From Bacteroidales bacterium (lineage in GTDB: Bacteria > Bacteroidota > Bacteroidia > Bacteroidales > ML635J-15), in assembly GCA_028696755.1 (NCBI GenBank), contig JAQVGK010000131.1:1-8321 (forward strand): a DNA stretch of 8,321 nt, read 5' to 3'. The first letter of the stretch is position 1, and every line of letters begins with the position of its first letter. The position numbers and the translations under genes are program-made. Below the pieces are notes generated by a model, which searched no databases, was not told the origin of the DNA, and saw only the letters and a program-made list of their open reading frames with translations. Positions 1-6,543 of this stretch are shown piece by piece.

Positions 1-62
1 AAAAACGAACATGGGATACGCAAGTTTTAATTTAGTTCTAAAGATTTTGGGATTTCAGAAAC

Positions 63-111
63 AAGCACTAAGCACTAATGCCCAAACCCTAAACAAATTA
101 CAAATTACAAA
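63..111. repeat. degenerate 7-bp periodic tract
   Basis: Read in steps of seven from 63, the tract is AAGCACT, AAGCACT, AATGCCC, AAACCCT, AAACAAA, TTACAAA, TTACAAA. The phase is kept for 49 bases although the unit changes. It directly abuts the left inverted repeat of the element at 112-396. The periodicity is seen directly; its function is unknown. It lies outside any gene, and bases 1-62 show nothing I can identify. Confidence 0.55.
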
Positions 112-396
112 TCAATGTCGTTTAGTTAAGGCTTTCAATAATAGATTTATTGTTAAAAACCATCCATCAATAAAATGTTAATGTCCGCTGGACAAAGGAG
201 TAATTTTAGTGGTTTATTTAGTTTTAATGACGTTGAAGCCCTAACGGGCTAGTTATTCCTTTGACAAAAATCGTTTTTGTCCAGAGGCTGTGTGCTGAGC
301 CCGCCGAAGTAACATAAACGTCAGTAAAAAGCTAAATCAAAAGTTCCTTTTTGTCCAGAGGACATATACAAAAAATGCTTAACTAAACGACATTGA
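112..396. mobile_element. MITE-like palindromic intergenic element with 19-bp terminal inverted repeats
   Basis: The ends 112-130 (TCAATGTCGTTTAGTTAAG) and 378-396 are perfect reverse complements over 19 bases. Inside, 181-196 pairs with 350-365 at 15 of 16 positions. TTTTTGTCCAGAGG occurs twice exactly (274-287 and 348-361), with an inverted 12/14 match at 185-198. Small hairpins are nested inside: GACAAAAA/TTTTTGTC at 263-281, AGCCC/GGGCT at 237-250, and CAATAA/TTATTG at 136-152. There is no open reading frame of note, so if it is mobile it must be non-autonomous. A 3-base AAT lies on both sides (110-112 and 396-398) if the element is taken as 113-395, but in such AT-rich DNA that is weak evidence of target duplication. 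It could instead be a REP/BIME-type repeat or a structured RNA. Confidence 0.5.
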
Positions 397-462
397 ATCA
401 CAAATCACAAACTTTGCAGTAATCATTGTGATTTGTAATTTGTGATTTGTAATTTGTATTTT
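397..462. repeat. inverted pair of heptamer tracts (AAATCAC / GTRATTT)
   Basis: Right of the palindromic element, two AATCACA units (396-409) are followed after a short spacer by five head-to-tail heptamers on the opposite strand: GTGATTT, GTAATTT, GTGATTT, GTAATTT, GTATTTT (428-462). The reverse complement of the unit, AAATYAC, is also the unit ending the left tract (95-111), so the heptamers bracket the element at 112-396. The two right-hand tracts can also pair with each other as a hairpin. Origin and function are unknown. Confidence 0.55.
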
Positions 463-470
463 TTGTGCTT

Positions 471-493
471 GCTTGAAATTTTAAATTTCAAGC
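471..493. terminator. palindrome after the cupin gene, possible bidirectional terminator
   Basis: GCTTGAAATTT (471-481) and AAATTTCAAGC (483-493) are perfect reverse complements separated by one base, so the hairpin can form in either direction. It begins two bases past the cupin stop codon. On the plus strand it is followed by CTTTATTTTT, as expected of an intrinsic terminator for transcripts entering from the left. On the minus strand, the direction of the cupin gene, no good U-run follows, so its role there is less sure. Confidence 0.4.
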
Positions 494-495
494 CT

Positions 496-1038
496 TTATT
501 TTTGATCCAAATACCCTTCTCTCAACAGTTTATACTCTCCAGTCTCGGTATTTAGGTCGTAAATTGAGAAATTATGACGAATGTCGAAATTCTCGTAACG
601 AACGGCAAAGTTAAGCGATGCAGAACCGGTTTCGGCAGAACGAATTCGATGAAAAACTCCGCGTGGCCAAATAAGCATCACAGGACCATCGAAAATTACT
701 TTTCCGTCCTTCTCAACAGAATTTGCGCTTACGACAAAACTTTCAACCTTTCCATAATCGGGATGGTAAATATCAACATATCTGGTTCCCGAAAGCACCA
801 TTAGATAATCATCCTGATCGGTGTGCATATACCAAGGACGTTCAACATCTCCAACCGGACCAGGCGACACAGCATTGTAGTGGTGAATAACTCGGTCAAC
901 TCCGTCGATATGCGGAATTAAATCCATTGGTAAAATATCGAACGAAACACCCGGAGTTTTACGAAATTCGTGAAGTTTAATAATCTTATAAAATCCCGGA
1001 ACGTCGGTGTGAATGAAATTTTCTGCTGAGTTTATCAT
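496..1038 (-). CDS. small single-domain cupin-fold protein
   Basis: A 180-residue soluble protein without signal peptide or membrane segment. Two cupin motifs are visible. Motif 1 lies around residues 69-84 (H72, D74, D77, then G84 with the normal six-residue gap after the acidic position). Motif 2 lies around 125-143 (P125, G127, H130, N143). In the classical motif the metal ligands are His, His, Glu and His; here the second His and the Glu positions are Asp, giving an H-D-D-H set. Single-domain cupins include sugar isomerases, epimerases, dioxygenases and small-molecule sensors, so the substrate cannot be named; the acidic ligand set would still allow divalent metal binding. The ATG at 1038 is preceded at 27 nt by a TATTTTTG promoter box, which supports this start. 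It appears to be transcribed alone, since 250 bp separate it from the gene upstream. The fold call is secure; the function is not. Confidence 0.8.
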   Translation of the reverse strand: MINSAENFIHTDVPGFYKIIKLHEFRKTPGVSFDILPMDLIPHIDGVDRVIHHYNAVSPGPVGDVERPWYMHTDQDDYLMVLSGTRYVDIYHPDYGKVESFVVSANSVEKDGKVIFDGPVMLIWPRGVFHRIRSAETGSASLNFAVRYENFDIRHNFSIYDLNTETGEYKLLREGYLDQK

Positions 1039-1065
1039 AATAGCTTGATTTTAATTTTACATTAA

Positions 1066-1073
1066 CAAAAATA
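1066..1073 (-). promoter_or_regulatory. Bacteroidota-type -7 box for the cupin gene
   Basis: The minus strand reads TATTTTTG, matching the TAnnTTTG consensus known for the main sigma factor of Bacteroidota. It ends 27 nt before the cupin ATG, implying a 5' leader of roughly 20 nt. A clear TTTG at the -33 position was not found; the nearest similar sequence (TTTC at 1098-1101) is a few bases too far. Confidence 0.4.
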
Positions 1074-1161
1074 AGGAAATAAAGTTTTAATGGGAATGAA
1101 ATGTTATTTATTTATTGTAACCTCAACTCACGCGTAGCGTTAGTAAACCCTAAAATACGTT

Positions 1162-1185
1162 ATAACTGACTAAAAAATCAGTTAT
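1162..1185. other. 8-bp stem hairpin between the DUF3843-like and cupin genes
   Basis: ATAACTGA (1162-1169) pairs with TCAGTTAT (1178-1185) across an 8-base loop. It sits about 100 nt past the stop of the DUF3843-like gene on the minus strand and could end its transcript, but no T-run follows in that direction. Calling it a terminator would be a guess. The rest of 1074-1288 shows only a weak direct repeat (1209-1224 and 1242-1256). Confidence 0.3.
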
Positions 1186-1288
1186 GATTAAAATTCTTTG
1201 CAACAAACTAAGGGTATAATTTTATGTTTTTTGTAATAGAATAAGGGATAACTTTAGTGCAAAATAATAATTGGCAATAAAATACCAT

Positions 1289-2920
1289 TTACTTTTTTCT
1301 CATATTTGTTCCCGTTAAAGTAACTGTAGGTATAGTATGATAAGAATTCGTTTTACTAAAGCGCATCAAAAAATCTAAGTTTTCTTTATAGAACTTTATT
1401 TCATCTGTTTTATAGAGGTCTAATTTGTCGCTATAATTATCTACCCAAAACTGCACTAATTCGGGCGATACTTCATCTGAAAAAATAAGCTTGCGAACAT
1501 GATCATAGCTTTTTCCTTTATCAAAAAATCTATTGTTCTTATCGGGGAAAGCACTATTAACATCATATACAATTTCTAATCCACTAATTGGGTTAAAAAA
1601 CATCAAGACATCCTCACCATCAATTTCATCTGACAAATCTTGTTTTTCAACAAAGAAACCATCTTTTCTAGCCCTCTTTTTTGCCTGATCTATGTCTTTT
1701 TGCTTTAAATTTAAGCTACTATTGTAAAACTCCATAAAGCGATTAACAAAAGTATTAGCATCTTTCGCATTGATAAATGCTAATTGTTTATCATTATTAA
1801 ATTGCTTAAATACTTTTAACTGGTCCAAGATAATACCTTTTACATCATGCTCTTGGAAATCAATAAAGTTAACCGCACTCCTGCTCTGAATCGAATTCTT
1901 TTCATCAAGAACTAAATCAGGATTGTAATCGATTTGAAAGTATACTCCCGAAAACCACCACTCGTTTTGCCATTGTACTATACCCATATGCATTATCGTA
2001 TCAATTTTACTTAACAGTTGAGGTCGGTCTATCGACTTCTTTGTCAAACTAAATTTTTTCCCTGATGCAATATGTTCGATAAACAAATTTTTCTCATCCT
2101 GCCCTTTGTACAAGAAATAACCAACTAATTTCTTAGAAATCTTTTTATATGAATCGTAGAGCCTGTGATCACTTCCTAAAATTTCGGCAACCCATTCATT
2201 ACCTTTTAATCCTATCAATTTAGTATATGTTGTATGAAGTTTTTGATCTCTATTAAAATTTAGGTAATTAACTATTTGCTGCGAATCGTCATTATGCTTC
2301 TCAATTATTTCCTTCTCACTATCAACTAAATCAAAATAAGAATCAATAGAAAATAAATAAGTTTTAAATAAGACTGTATCAATCAGTTTTCTGGCAATAT
2401 AATAATCATTCTCAGATTCATTAATAACATAATGTGATTTCAAAAAATTGTTTTCTGGTGCATATTCCCATTCATCCTCAAACACATCCATAACATTTTC
2501 GGCGATTGCACTTATCATGTGATTGTGTGGGAATACAAATCCACCTGTTTGGGTAGTGTTTATATAATACCAAATTAAAAAGCAAACATCTGCTAAATTT
2601 ATTTCTTTCTCAAAATACTCATTAGTGCTGTAAAATGGCAAATGTTTACCGTACATTCTTTTATGAACATTTATAAAAGTACTCCAAATATTAGTTTCGG
2701 AAACTAAATCCTCGAAATATGAGGTTAAAAAGCATGACAGCATGTCAATCTTAAACTCATCCGACCAATAACTACCAATCTTGCTATGTTCACATTTACC
2801 AATGCTTTTCTTTACTCTATTACATAGCTTTAAATAATAGTCATCAGTAATTGTTTGCTGATCATAAGGCTTAAAGAAAAGCCACTGTTTTATGTATATG
2901 CGTTCTTTATACAAGTTCAT
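1289..2920 (-). CDS. DUF3843-like protein of unknown function
   Basis: A 543-residue, Asn/Lys/Asp-rich, very AT-rich protein with no signal peptide or transmembrane segment, so probably cytoplasmic. From memory, the N-terminal third resembles the DUF3843 family of Bacteroidota: an opening with IYIKQWLFFKPY (8-19), then CFLTSYFEDLVSETNIW (63-79), FLIWYY (114-119) and EDEWEYAPEN (148-157). Family membership is recall, not a search result. Residues 240-330 are rich in aromatic and beta-prone stretches (WWFSGVYFQI at 321-330), 380-425 is helical and charged, and 435-500 contains FFNPISGLEIVYDV (441-454) and a Pro-Glu-Leu-Val-rich segment. No catalytic signature is visible. It is co-directional with the sugar transferase, 115 bp downstream, and no TAnnTTTG box was found before it, so it may be read through from the glycan operon or use an unseen promoter. 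No function is proposed. Confidence 0.75.
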   Translation of the reverse strand: MNLYKERIYIKQWLFFKPYDQQTITDDYYLKLCNRVKKSIGKCEHSKIGSYWSDEFKIDMLSCFLTSYFEDLVSETNIWSTFINVHKRMYGKHLPFYSTNEYFEKEINLADVCFLIWYYINTTQTGGFVFPHNHMISAIAENVMDVFEDEWEYAPENNFLKSHYVINESENDYYIARKLIDTVLFKTYLFSIDSYFDLVDSEKEIIEKHNDDSQQIVNYLNFNRDQKLHTTYTKLIGLKGNEWVAEILGSDHRLYDSYKKISKKLVGYFLYKGQDEKNLFIEHIASGKKFSLTKKSIDRPQLLSKIDTIMHMGIVQWQNEWWFSGVYFQIDYNPDLVLDEKNSIQSRSAVNFIDFQEHDVKGIILDQLKVFKQFNNDKQLAFINAKDANTFVNRFMEFYNSSLNLKQKDIDQAKKRARKDGFFVEKQDLSDEIDGEDVLMFFNPISGLEIVYDVNSAFPDKNNRFFDKGKSYDHVRKLIFSDEVSPELVQFWVDNYSDKLDLYKTDEIKFYKENLDFLMRFSKTNSYHTIPTVTLTGTNMRKK

Positions 2921-3035
2921 TTCTAAATTGTTTTAAATAAATTTTACTAAAATAAATTGCTAAAATAATAAACAAACTTTTAATTACTCCTATTTTAACA
3001 AAATTCATCAAATCGCAAGATTATCAGTACCAAAA

Positions 3036-3623
3036 TCATGAAACAATTTTCCCCAGAGTTCTAAAGATTATTTTAATATCCGTTGCCAATCCAGCTTCGT
3101 TAATATATTTTAGATTAAGCTTAAGTTTTGCTGGCATTACCTCTTGGATGTATGTTTGCTCAGGATTTTCGGATTTCGCAAGAAGTTCGTTTTCGTTGCT
3201 GTATTCGATTGATGCATAATCGGTAATTCCAGGTCGCACATCAAGGACACGCATTTGCTCATCATTATACATATCAACATATTTACGGACTTCGGGGCGT
3301 GGTCCTACAATACTCATATCTCCAATTAAAACATTTAGCAACTGTGGAAATTCGTCAATTTTGTACTTGCGCAGAAAAACTCCAATTTTAGTTATTCGAT
3401 TATCTTTTGCTCCAACTGTTAGTAATCCAGCTTTATCAGAATCGGGGCGCATAGTGCGGAACTTAAAAATCCGAAAATCCTTGTTACCCTTTCCTACCCT
3501 AACCTGACGATAAAATACGCCACCTTTGGAATCGAGAACAATTAAAATCGCAATAAAAAAAAGAAATGGAAAAAGGAACATTAACCCAAAATAAGAAGCA
3601 AGTATGTCGAACAGTCTTTTCAT
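3036..3623 (-). CDS. monotopic phosphoglycosyl transferase (bacterial sugar transferase family, PglC/WbaP type)
   Basis: Transfers a sugar-1-phosphate from a UDP-sugar to undecaprenyl phosphate, the first membrane step of making O-antigen, capsule or glycoprotein glycan. At 195 residues it is the short, PglC-like form: one hydrophobic N-terminal segment (about 12-30, with P19 in the middle, consistent with a re-entrant membrane helix) and the catalytic domain. Family landmarks are KFRTM (54-58), the Asp-Glu catalytic pair D90-E91 within KIDEFPQLLNVL, GDMSIVGPRPE (101-111) and VRPGIT (129-134). The C-terminus is amphipathic. It starts 12 nt after the stop of the aminotransferase gene, so the two are almost certainly one transcript. 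The linked aminotransferase suggests an amino or diacetamido sugar as substrate, but the exact UDP-sugar cannot be read from the sequence. Confident on family, open on substrate. Confidence 0.93.
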   Translation of the reverse strand: MKRLFDILASYFGLMFLFPFLFFIAILIVLDSKGGVFYRQVRVGKGNKDFRIFKFRTMRPDSDKAGLLTVGAKDNRITKIGVFLRKYKIDEFPQLLNVLIGDMSIVGPRPEVRKYVDMYNDEQMRVLDVRPGITDYASIEYSNENELLAKSENPEQTYIQEVMPAKLKLNLKYINEAGLATDIKIIFRTLGKIVS

Positions 3624-3635
3624 AAAATTTAGTAA

Positions 3636-4847
3636 TTATCCAACAATTTTTGAAACGGCAGATTTAACCGCATTAACAACTTTTGCAGCATCAGCATCGC
3701 TAAGGTCGTAATATACTGGCAAACTAATTTCGCACATATAATTCTGATAAGCTTGAGGATAATCATCCATTTTATATTTCAGCTCCTTGTAAAACGAAAG
3801 TAATGGCAGAGGTTGAAAATGAACATTAACAGATACGCCTGCATCAAAAATTTCCTGAATGATTGCATCGCGCTGAGATTCATTTATATTTGCTACTCTC
3901 AACAAATAAACATGATACGACGATTTATAATTATCATCCTCATAAAAAGGACAAATAAAACGCTTATCATTCTCAAACTGCGAAGTGTAGTAGTCGAAAA
4001 TCTTTTTTCGGTGTACAAGTGTATCAGAATCGTAACGTTCAAGTTCTACCATTCCAATCGATGCCTGAATATCGGTCATATTAACCTTAAATCCAGCTGT
4101 GATAACGTCGTAACGCCAGTTTCCTTTTGTCTTTGCTAGTGCATCTTTATTTTGACCGTGCAGACCGAGAACACAAAGAAATTTATAGAGTTCTTCATTA
4201 TCAAATGGTTCGGGCAGATTAAGTACTACAGCACCACCTTCGGCGGTTGTAAGATTTTTAACTGCATGGAAAGAAAAAACAGTTAAATCAGTTAATGAAC
4301 CAGCTTTTTTGCCTTTGTATGTAGCACCCATCGAATGAGCAGCATCCGATAGAACCAGAATTCTGCCCAAAGTTTTCTGAATATCATTTTTTGCAGTGAA
4401 CATAGCTTTCACAGCGGGAGCATTCACAAACTCGTTAATATAATCGTAATCGCAAGGCAATCCACCAATATCTACAGGCATTATTACTTTAGTGCGTTTA
4501 TTTACCAATTTTTTAAGCTGGCGTAAATCGATGTTAAAAGTCTTTTCGTCAACATCGGCCATTACTGGAATGGCGCCACAATGAATTACGACATTTGCAG
4601 TTGCGCAATATGTATATGCAGGAACAATGACTTCATCACCTGGACCAACACCAAACCATCGAAGCATAAGCTCTAATCCTGCAGTTGCAGAATTCAAACA
4701 AAGTGTAGCCTTTCCACCAGAATAAGCTGTAATCTGCTTTTCAAAAAGCTTAGTTTTTGGGCCAGTAGTAATCCAACCAGATTTAAGTGTATCAACCACT
4801 TCGGCAATTATCTTATCATCAATACGCGGAGGCGAAAATGGAATCAT
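3636..4847 (-). CDS. DegT/DnrJ/EryC1/StrS-family PLP-dependent sugar aminotransferase
   Basis: Expected to convert a nucleotide-linked keto-sugar to the amino-sugar using PLP and an amino donor such as glutamate. It has 403 residues, slightly longer than the roughly 370-390 usual for the family. Landmarks: an N-terminal PFSPPRIDD (3-11), GWITTGP (24-30), the SATAGLEL segment (53-60), PAYTYCATAN (76-85), D168 in SDAAHS (167-172) for the PLP pyridine nitrogen, K197 in SFHAVKNLTTAEGG (192-205) as the Schiff-base lysine, and GFKVNMTDIQASIG (252-265). The extra length comes mainly from an insertion at about 140-162, before the PLP-aspartate strand, which I recall from Bacteroidota homologues. It is the first gene of a two-gene operon with the phosphoglycosyl transferase, pointing to synthesis of a lipid-linked glycan's first sugar, perhaps as PglE does for diNAc-bacillosamine. 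The substrate is inferred. A TAATTTTG box lies 20 nt before the ATG. Confidence 0.93.
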   Translation of the reverse strand: MIPFSPPRIDDKIIAEVVDTLKSGWITTGPKTKLFEKQITAYSGGKATLCLNSATAGLELMLRWFGVGPGDEVIVPAYTYCATANVVIHCGAIPVMADVDEKTFNIDLRQLKKLVNKRTKVIMPVDIGGLPCDYDYINEFVNAPAVKAMFTAKNDIQKTLGRILVLSDAAHSMGATYKGKKAGSLTDLTVFSFHAVKNLTTAEGGAVVLNLPEPFDNEELYKFLCVLGLHGQNKDALAKTKGNWRYDVITAGFKVNMTDIQASIGMVELERYDSDTLVHRKKIFDYYTSQFENDKRFICPFYEDDNYKSSYHVYLLRVANINESQRDAIIQEIFDAGVSVNVHFQPLPLLSFYKELKYKMDDYPQAYQNYMCEISLPVYYDLSDADAAKVVNAVKSAVSKIVG

Positions 4848-4867
4848 TTTTAGTAAATTTTAAGTTG

Positions 4868-4875
4868 CAAAATTA
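4868..4875 (-). promoter_or_regulatory. -7 box for the aminotransferase/sugar transferase operon
   Basis: The minus strand reads TAATTTTG, a full match to TAnnTTTG, 20 nt before the aminotransferase ATG. A TTTAG lies about 21 nt upstream and could be a poor -33 element. A short shared leader word, TTACTAAA, precedes the start codons of both genes of this operon (RNA sense, around 4849-4858 and 3627-3635). Confidence 0.4.
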
Positions 4876-4935
4876 AGTATTGTGGGTGTATTTTCCTAAA
4901 AAAAAAATAAATGTTGGTTTTTTGGCATTTTAATA

Positions 4936-5014
4936 AAAAATTCTCTATTCCACTTGTCCGTTAGGCGATGCGCTGAGTGAGTCGAAGCGACATTAACATC
5001 AATAGAGAATTTTT
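4936..5014 (-). terminator. long-loop hairpin after spmAB carrying a repeat core, likely terminator
   Basis: AAAAATTCTCTATT (4936-4949) and AATAGAGAATTTTT (5001-5014) are perfect 14-bp inverted repeats. On the minus strand the hairpin begins about 35 nt after the spmAB stop and its distal arm runs into TTTTTTATT, with a further T-rich stretch beyond, as in an intrinsic terminator. The loop of about 50 bases holds a copy of the CTGAG(N5)CGAAG repeat core also found in the element at 112-396, so this may be a repeat that has been put to use as a terminator. Confidence 0.45.
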
Positions 5015-5049
5015 ATAATATTTTTTTAATTCCGCTTTCGCAAATACAT

Positions 5050-6282
5050 TTACCCAAAGAACAGATACGCAACAAAAATAGCTGCAATCACACCTGCAAG
5101 ATCGGCAATCAATCCTGCTGTAACGGCATATCTGGTATTCTTTATTCCAACCGAACCAAAATACACTGCAATAATATAAAATGTAGTGTCGGTTGCGCCT
5201 TGAAATGTAGCGGCGAGGCGACCGGCAAAAGAATCGACACCGCTGGATGTCATCGTATCAACCATTAAACCACGAGCTCCACTTCCACTAAGCGGTTTCA
5301 TTAAAGCCACAGGAAACGCATCAATCCATTCTGTAGTGCCACCAATCGAAGCGAACAACCATTTTAATCCATCCATCAAATAATCCATAGCTCCCGATGC
5401 TCTAAAAACACCAACTGCAACAAGAATAGCTATTAAAAATGGAATAATCTTAATTGCAACTCCAAATCCTTCTTTTGCACCTTCGATAAATGAATCGTAA
5501 ACGTTGATTTTTTTTCGTAATCCTAGCAAAATAAAGGTTATTACAATTGTAAACAGAATTATATTTGCGACAAGAGGAGAAACAACATTAAGTTCGGAGG
5601 CAGAAAGTAGAGTAAAACCATAAATCATTCCGCTCATTAGTAAAGTCATTCCGCCTAGATAAAGCAGCACTTCTTTGCAAAATAGATTGATTTTTTGAAA
5701 AATAGATACGGTAATTATTCCGACAAGTGTACTTACAAATGTTGCAATCAAAATAGGAAGAAAAATATCGGAAGGATCGGCAGCTCCAAGCTGAGCACGA
5801 TAAACCATGATGCTGATCGGAATAATTGTAAGCCCTGAGGTATTGAGTACCAAGAACATAATCATTGGATTAGAGGCCCGGTCTTTTTGTGAATTAAGTT
5901 CCTGTAATTCGTTCATCGCTTTTAGACCAAGAGGTGTTGCAGCATTATCTAATCCTAGCATATTTGCAGCAATATTCATTACCATAGAACCATGAACCGG
6001 ATGATTTTTAGGAATTTCGGGAAATAACTTTGTAAATAATGGGGAAATTGCCCTTGATAAGTAATTTATTGCACCGCCTTTCTCCCCGATTTTCATAATG
6101 CCAAGCCACAAAGTCATAATACCTGTAAGGCCAAGCGAAAGCTCGAATCCAAGTTTGGCATTATCGAAAGTTCCGTTCATGATTTCGGGGAATACTGTCA
6201 TGTCGCCCATAAAAATCAGTTTTACCAAGGCCACGATAAATCCGATAATAAAAAATGCTATCCAAATATAATTTAGTACCAA
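5050..6282 (-). CDS. fused SpmA-SpmB nucleoside-recognition (Gate) domain membrane protein
   Basis: A 410-residue integral inner-membrane protein made of two halves that are separate genes, spmA and spmB, in Bacillus. The SpmA half (about 1-200) carries NIAANMLGLDNAATPLGLKA (103-122) and NTSGLTIIP (147-155). Membrane segments at about 205-255 link it to the SpmB half (about 258-410), with EGFGVAIKIIPFLIAILVAV (271-290), PLSGSGARG (330-338), and ATDTTFYIIAVYFGSVGIK (363-381). Roughly ten hydrophobic segments are present. In Bacillus these proteins affect spore-core dehydration; the organism here is unlikely to sporulate, so the role is unknown, perhaps transport of a small solute, as the Gate domain suggests. 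The start is TTG at 6282: no ATG or GTG is available before the in-frame TAG at 6304-6306, and VLNYIW matches the N-terminus I remember for the family. It stands alone between two intergenic regions with hairpins. Confidence 0.9.
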   Translation of the reverse strand: MVLNYIWIAFFIIGFIVALVKLIFMGDMTVFPEIMNGTFDNAKLGFELSLGLTGIMTLWLGIMKIGEKGGAINYLSRAISPLFTKLFPEIPKNHPVHGSMVMNIAANMLGLDNAATPLGLKAMNELQELNSQKDRASNPMIMFLVLNTSGLTIIPISIMVYRAQLGAADPSDIFLPILIATFVSTLVGIITVSIFQKINLFCKEVLLYLGGMTLLMSGMIYGFTLLSASELNVVSPLVANIILFTIVITFILLGLRKKINVYDSFIEGAKEGFGVAIKIIPFLIAILVAVGVFRASGAMDYLMDGLKWLFASIGGTTEWIDAFPVALMKPLSGSGARGLMVDTMTSSGVDSFAGRLAATFQGATDTTFYIIAVYFGSVGIKNTRYAVTAGLIADLAGVIAAIFVAYLFFG

Positions 6283-6391
6283 AGCTTTAATTTTTGAGTA
6301 AAACTAATGCGTTTGACACAGCGAAAAACACGAGTTTGAAATTTTGTATTAACAGAGTTTTTAACAGGTAAAATTTAGTTTCACCATTTTT

Positions 6392-6399
6392 CAAAAATA
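6392..6399 (-). promoter_or_regulatory. possible -7 box upstream of spmAB
   Basis: The minus strand reads TATTTTTG, a full TAnnTTTG match, but it lies about 110 nt before the TTG start and has no recognisable -33 element, so it is the weakest of the promoter calls. If used, the message would have a leader of roughly 100 nt. The rest of 6283-6461 shows nothing else I can identify. Confidence 0.22.
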
Positions 6400-6461
6400 G
6401 ATTGGCTATTACGGTGTTGATTTGTAAAATTTGACCTTTAACAACAAATTAAAAATCTCCT

Positions 6462-6496
6462 AATATTTCCAAATTTTTGATAAATTTGGAAATATT
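6462..6496 (-). terminator. 15-bp perfect hairpin after cinA, intrinsic terminator
   Basis: AATATTTCCAAATTT (6462-6476) and AAATTTGGAAATATT (6482-6496) are perfect reverse complements with a five-base loop. On the minus strand it begins about 47 nt past the cinA stop and is followed by AGGAGATTTTTAATTT, a T-rich tail slightly displaced from the stem. The stem has only two G-C pairs, which is normal for this AT-rich DNA. It separates cinA from spmAB. Confidence 0.5.
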
Positions 6497-6543
6497 GTGA
6501 AATAAAACTTTCTGACGGATGTGCTAAAAAAGCTCATCTTCAA

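Noticed and set aside
1..62. Tail of a gene at the left edge
   Set aside because: The stretch is too short, and no family sequence or clear coding frame can be recognised on either strand.
112..396. Complete insertion sequence
   Set aside because: At 285 bp it is too short for a transposase and no reading frame of note lies between the inverted repeats; only a non-autonomous element is possible.
63..462. Possible CRISPR array in the repeat-rich left region
   Set aside because: Units are 7 bp with no spacers, or two ends of a palindrome; no 24-40 bp repeats with unique spacers and no cas gene are present.
574..804. Plus-strand open frame of 76 codons opposite the cupin gene
   Set aside because: It lies wholly inside the confidently called cupin gene in antisense, its product has no recognisable motif, and no promoter box precedes it.
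3813..4139. Plus-strand open frame of 108 codons
   Set aside because: Antisense to the aminotransferase, whose family motifs fix the coding strand; the Cys/Ile/Asn-rich product looks like an antisense shadow.
5807..5995. Plus-strand open frame of 62 codons
   Set aside because: Antisense to the SpmA half of the membrane protein, with no domain and no initiation signals.
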